NCBI RefSeq assembly: GCF_008370685.1
Contig: NZ_VTZU01000013.1
Coordinates: 1 to 64,000 of the forward strand
Reading direction: 5' to 3'
Source of the DNA: Aquimarina sp. RZ0
GTDB taxonomy: Bacteria; Bacteroidota; Bacteroidia; Flavobacteriales; Flavobacteriaceae
DNA: 64,000 bases
Part shown: one piece after another, positions 61,301-64,000 of the stretch
Position numbering within the stretch: the first letter of the stretch is position 1
Layout: each line of letters starts with the position of its first letter
The notes under the pieces: generated by a model
Database searches by the model: none
Seen by the model: the letters and a program-made list of their open reading frames with translations, nothing else
Told to the model about the DNA's origin: nothing
Position numbers and translations under genes: made by a program

Positions 61301-64000
61301 TTTCTATGTAAATGCAAGCTTACGTGAATGGCAATCATCAGCTATCCGTCGTGCTGGCATAAGTTCATTTGGTGTTGGTGGTACCAATGTACACTTAATT
61401 GTAGAAGAATATACCACAGAGACTAAACCATCTGATTCAGGACGACCGATACAACTACTATCCTGGTCTGCAAAATCGGCTTCCAGTTTAGACACATATA
61501 CAACAGAATTAACTAATTATTTACAAAAAAAAGCGCCACCTTCATTAGCCGATGTCGCTTATTCCTTAAATACAACCAGAGATAGTTTTAAGTATCGTCA
61601 ATTCATACTAGGCGAAACTACTGCCAAAGCTGCTCAATATTTAATAAATAAGAAAAAAAACAATGGCAACCATACCGTTTTAAAGATCGTTCCAAACGAA
61701 CTTGCTTTTCTCTTTCCTGGTCAGGGAGCACAATACTTACAAATGGGGAAAGCATTGTATAATCACGAAAATGTCTTTAGAGAGGCTGTCGATCATTGTG
61801 CTGAAATTTTACAAGAAGAATTTCATTTTGATATCCGAACGATCTTATATCCTGAAAACAACACTCAAGAAGCAGAACATATTTTAAAAGAAACTCGATT
61901 TACACAGCCTGCCTTATTTGTAATAGAATATGCACTTTCTCAAGTATGGATGAATTGGGGAATTCGTCCTACACTACTTTGTGGGCATAGTATCGGAGAA
62001 TTTGTTGCAGCTCATTTGGCGGGTGTATTTTCCTTAAAAGATGCACTACTTCTTATTGCTATTCGCGGTAAATTAGTGAATGAACTTCCAGAAGGTAGTA
62101 TGCTGTCTGTAAGAATGACTTACGATAGTTTATCCGCAATGCTTCCAGAAACACTTTCTGTAGCCGCTATAAACTCAGATCAATTATGTGTAGTTTCTGG
62201 TGAAGAGAGCGCTATTAAATTGTTTTCTAAAACTTTAGAAAAGAACGAAATTCCCAATCGATTACTTTTAACGAGTCATGCTTTTCATTCTACTATGATG
62301 AACCCCGTTTTAAAGGGTTTCGAAGAGGAAGTCAAAAAAGTACGATTAAATGCACCTCATACTCCCATTATTTCTACAGTGACAGGCACCTGGCTTAGTG
62401 ATGTAGAGGCTACCGACCCTCAATACTGGACAAATCATTTGCGAGCAACCGTTCGCTTTTCGGATGCTATGGAAACGGCACTTGGATTAGAAGACATACT
62501 ATTGTTAGAGGTTGGTCCCGGTCGCGCATTAACAACCTTATCACAACAAAAAAAGAAAGCAAAATCAACTACCGCGATTGCCAGTTTAGTAGCACCCGCT
62601 GAAAACGAAAATTCTTACCATACCGTATTAAAGGCTTTGGGACAACTTTGGCTACAGGGCATAGAACCAGACTGGCAGGCATTTTATACAAAACAACCCA
62701 GACAAAGAGTGCTACTACCCTCTTATGCATTTGATCGCAAACCTTGTTGGGTAGATCCACCCATAAAAGAGCTAACCTCCGAAAAGAGAAATAAATTAAT
62801 TGAATCCAGCAATAATACATCTATAGAATTTCCTATGACTACCGTTTCACAACCAAATAGAAAAGTAAAAATTCTGAAAAAAATTTCAGAAATAGTTTCG
62901 AATACTTCGGGAATGGAGATTGAAGCCTCTGAGTATGACCATAGTTTTCTGGAGCTTGGTCTCGATTCTCTTGTTCTGACACAAATGTCAATTATCTGTA
63001 AAAATGAATTCAAAACTCCTATTAGCTTTCGCCAGTTAAATGATGAATTTGGTACACCAAACCTTTTGGCAGACTATTTGGATACAACCTTACCTCCAGA
63101 ACGCTTTGCTCCCGCACCTGTAACATCAACTGTCAATGCTTCTCAAGTAACACCAAGTATGTCATTTCCTGCTAATTCTATAAACACAGGTAATGCCTAT
63201 ACTAATAATACTTCTGCAATAGATTTGATCGCTCAACAACTTCAATTATTAGGAAAGCAACTGGAATTATTAAAAGGAAATAATCCAGCTCCCGCCGTTA
63301 CGATCCAGGAACCACTTCCAGCTCCAGTAACTCCCATCATCAATTCATCATCAGAAGCACGTTCTGAAGATGAGATTAAGGAGCATAAAAAACCTTTTGG
63401 TGCTTCCCCAAAAATCGATCGACAAACATCCGAACTTAACGGTGAGCAACAAAATTTTTTAGAAAAACTAATTCTTAGTTACAATAAAAAAACGGGAGGT
63501 AGTAAAACATATACTCAAAAACATCGAACACATATGGCAGATCCAAGGGTGGTATCAGGCTTTAAGCCATTAACAAAAGAGCTGGTCTACCCTATTGTTA
63601 TTGAAAAATCGTCAGGAAATCGTCTTTGGGATGTAGATGGCAATGAATATATTGACACCCTGAATGGCTTTGGTTCGTGTTTGTTTGGGCATCAACCTGA
63701 TTTTATAAAAGAAGCCCTACATCAGCAAATAGAACTTGGCTTTGAAGTAGGACCTCAACATCCATTGGCAGGCGAAGTTTGTGAACTTCTTTGCGAATTT
63801 ACAGGTCATGAGCGAGCAGCCCTTTGCAATACCGGTTCAGAAGCTGTTTTGGGAGCGATGCGCATTGCACGCACTGTTACCGGACGATCACTTATTATTG
63901 CATTTACAGGATCCTATCACGGAATTAATGATGAAGCCCTTGTGCGAGGATCTAAAAAGCTAAAAACCTTCCCGGCAGCAGCAGGGATTTTACCTAATTC
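58302..64000 (+). CDS. Hybrid NRPS-PKS, A-PCP-KS-AT-ACP-aminotransferase (truncated by the window end)
   Basis: One open frame of 1899 codons runs from the ATG at 58302 to the edge. Domains: adenylation ~1-500 (YTSGSTGKPKG; YGPTET; Lys497 in NGKID; Asp211 aligned with the Asp235 that contacts alpha-amino groups); PCP with Ser554 (LGGTSLL); ketosynthase ~612-1040 with Cys784 (SACSTS), His920 (EAHGT), His959 (NMGH); acyltransferase ~1138-1440 with Ser1230 (GHSIGE) and HAFHS, a malonyl-CoA signature; ACP Ser1556 (LGLDSL); then a Pro-rich linker and a class III (GSAM-like) aminotransferase from ~1745, whose lysine lies beyond the edge. It resembles MycA/ItuA/McyE modules but loads through an NRPS-type A domain. 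No condensation domain precedes it. Confidence 0.93.
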   Translation, partial: MKLATTIQGSVLEYPKSTLHELIDKQSMANPNAIAIEFNTIKIQYSELQKRIHQTAHYLWDQGVRPGQIVALSLDRSPELIVSMFAILQCGAAYVPIDVHYPKKRLETIITDSKASYVLCESSKNYLPDTSKNIFVEDILQKRGSFPAKSLYLKIDPQSVAYIIYTSGSTGKPKGVQVSHQNTINLIYSMGIEPGINSHDTIFAVTTISFDAMVMETFLPLIHGASISIVDEETRLDGQLLLEKASKNNITMMWGTPSIWQILLDSGWKKPLNIKALIGGEPVPLNLAHKLLDLCSELWNIYGPTETTVCAFLTQITKNDDPITIGRPVANTYAYLLDKKGTPVVPGEVGEIAIGGDGVSLGYLNRPELTDKNFLEDPFISKTGNKIYLSGDLGKLLPNGQVQCLGRRDQQVKVRGHRIELGEIESVLDTLPSIEKNAVIVSNLTGGEPKLVAYLQSAILEQDTNTVRKQLEEILPDHMIPSIFMWIDEFPITINGKIDKKKLPAPEYVRPDSASLFKKPHTKLEKDIASIWSKFLQIPNIGIDDNFFELGGTSLLTQKVATSMRQLLKLKIPVTKIYQYPTISLVAKYLEKDSEPDSLIEYSTQTKNKTTTSDVAIIGMAGRFPGASSIEALWEVLKEGKETISFFTPEELDKTIPGSLRNDPLYIRARGIVPSAKEFDAAFFGMNPKLAEAMDPQQRLFLEIAWEVLEQSGHLPKHYKGSIGVYAGTGTNTYYKNNILPNQKVLNRIGTLQANTVNEKDYISSRTAYHLNLKGPAVSVQSACSTSLLAIAEAVEAIRNNQCSIAIAGGSSVTAPIYSGHLYQEGSMLSSDGHCRSFDADAKGTVFSDGAGVVLLKSLERAKKDGDFIYGVIKGVGINNDGGGKGSFTAPSSEGQADAISRALHDSQILPSSISYIEAHGTATPLGDPIEMEGLHKAFGKQDQKSYCAIGSIKSNMGHLTAAAGVAGLIKTILSMHHRQIPPSLGFSTPNPAINFENSPFYVNASLREWQSSAIRRAGISSFGVGGTNVHLIVEEYTTETKPSDSGRPIQLLSWSAKSASSLDTYTTELTNYLQKKAPPSLADVAYSLNTTRDSFKYRQFILGETTAKAAQYLINKKKNNGNHTVLKIVPNELAFLFPGQGAQYLQMGKALYNHENVFREAVDHCAEILQEEFHFDIRTILYPENNTQEAEHILKETRFTQPALFVIEYALSQVWMNWGIRPTLLCGHSIGEFVAAHLAGVFSLKDALLLIAIRGKLVNELPEGSMLSVRMTYDSLSAMLPETLSVAAINSDQLCVVSGEESAIKLFSKTLEKNEIPNRLLLTSHAFHSTMMNPVLKGFEEEVKKVRLNAPHTPIISTVTGTWLSDVEATDPQYWTNHLRATVRFSDAMETALGLEDILLLEVGPGRALTTLSQQKKKAKSTTAIASLVAPAENENSYHTVLKALGQLWLQGIEPDWQAFYTKQPRQRVLLPSYAFDRKPCWVDPPIKELTSEKRNKLIESSNNTSIEFPMTTVSQPNRKVKILKKISEIVSNTSGMEIEASEYDHSFLELGLDSLVLTQMSIICKNEFKTPISFRQLNDEFGTPNLLADYLDTTLPPERFAPAPVTSTVNASQVTPSMSFPANSINTGNAYTNNTSAIDLIAQQLQLLGKQLELLKGNNPAPAVTIQEPLPAPVTPIINSSSEARSEDEIKEHKKPFGASPKIDRQTSELNGEQQNFLEKLILSYNKKTGGSKTYTQKHRTHMADPRVVSGFKPLTKELVYPIVIEKSSGNRLWDVDGNEYIDTLNGFGSCLFGHQPDFIKEALHQQIELGFEVGPQHPLAGEVCELLCEFTGHERAALCNTGSEAVLGAMRIARTVTGRSLIIAFTGSYHGINDEALVRGSKKLKTFPAAAGILPN

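Noticed and set aside
58350..63013. Several ORFs opposite or inside the NRPS-PKS region
   Set aside because: All lie within the continuous 1899-codon frame with recognised domains and show no domain themselves.

Overview
The window looks like chromosomal DNA of a marine member of the Flavobacteriaceae (Bacteroidota), possibly an Aquimarina-like agar degrader; the genus is inference. The reasons are AT-rich DNA, several secreted enzymes with C-terminal type IX secretion (T9SS) sorting domains, a SusC/SusD pair, Bacteroidota-type promoter boxes (TAnnTTTG), few Shine-Dalgarno sites, and a gene set for red-algal agar.

Layout. 1-2215: transposase debris (the start of an IS5/IS1182-like transposase cut by the window edge, and a decayed IS5-type transposase pseudogene) and one copy of a 162-bp dispersed repeat. 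2216-12659 (all minus): an eight-gene agar utilisation run, read from its promoter as GH2 beta-galactosidase, GH117 anhydro-galactosidase lipoprotein, Zn-alcohol dehydrogenase, SDR oxidoreductase, aldehyde dehydrogenase, enolase-superfamily cycloisomerase, aldose 1-epimerase and a RhaT-like sugar transporter. 12993-14609: a divergent TPR/HTH membrane regulator. 14659-22034 (minus): a four-gene set of planctomycete style (DUF1549/DUF1553 cytochrome-LamG protein, DUF1501 protein, NHL propeller, DUF2231-cytochrome-LRR protein). 23094-24791: a secreted GH16 agarase-like enzyme.

Together the first 25 kb describe a path: the GH16 enzyme cuts agar outside the cell, GH2 and GH117 remove D-galactose and 3,6-anhydro-L-galactose (AHG) from the oligosaccharides, the transporter imports sugar, and the dehydrogenase, cycloisomerase and two oxidoreductases carry AHG to 2-keto-3-deoxy-gluconate. 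KDG kinase and aldolase are not in the window.

25.4-39 kb is a mosaic: a secreted LRR protein, a TlpA-like thioredoxin lipoprotein, a LytTR regulator coupled to a tiny secreted ORF, a CPBP protease, an RDD protein, a TetR / FAD-monooxygenase / DUF3995 set with two clear operators, and a large T9SS adhesin-like protein bracketed by inverted copies of the 162-bp repeat. 40-53 kb is a second polysaccharide region: SusC, SusD, an FG-GAP/UnbV lipoprotein, a PL8 lyase and a secreted GH26 mannanase-like enzyme. 54-58 kb holds a CotH/LTD T9SS protein, a methyltransferase and a CPBP-like membrane protein that lacks the usual catalytic residues.

From 58302 to the window end runs one open reading frame of at least 1899 codons: a hybrid NRPS-PKS with domain order A-PCP-KS-AT-ACP-aminotransferase. 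This order predicts amino-acid loading, one malonate extension and transamination of the beta-keto group, that is, a 3,4-diamino acyl unit; it is the most notable item here. The other notable signal is a family of about 160-bp inverted-ended intergenic elements (four near-identical 162-bp copies, one diverged 160-bp relative and one or two less certain ones).
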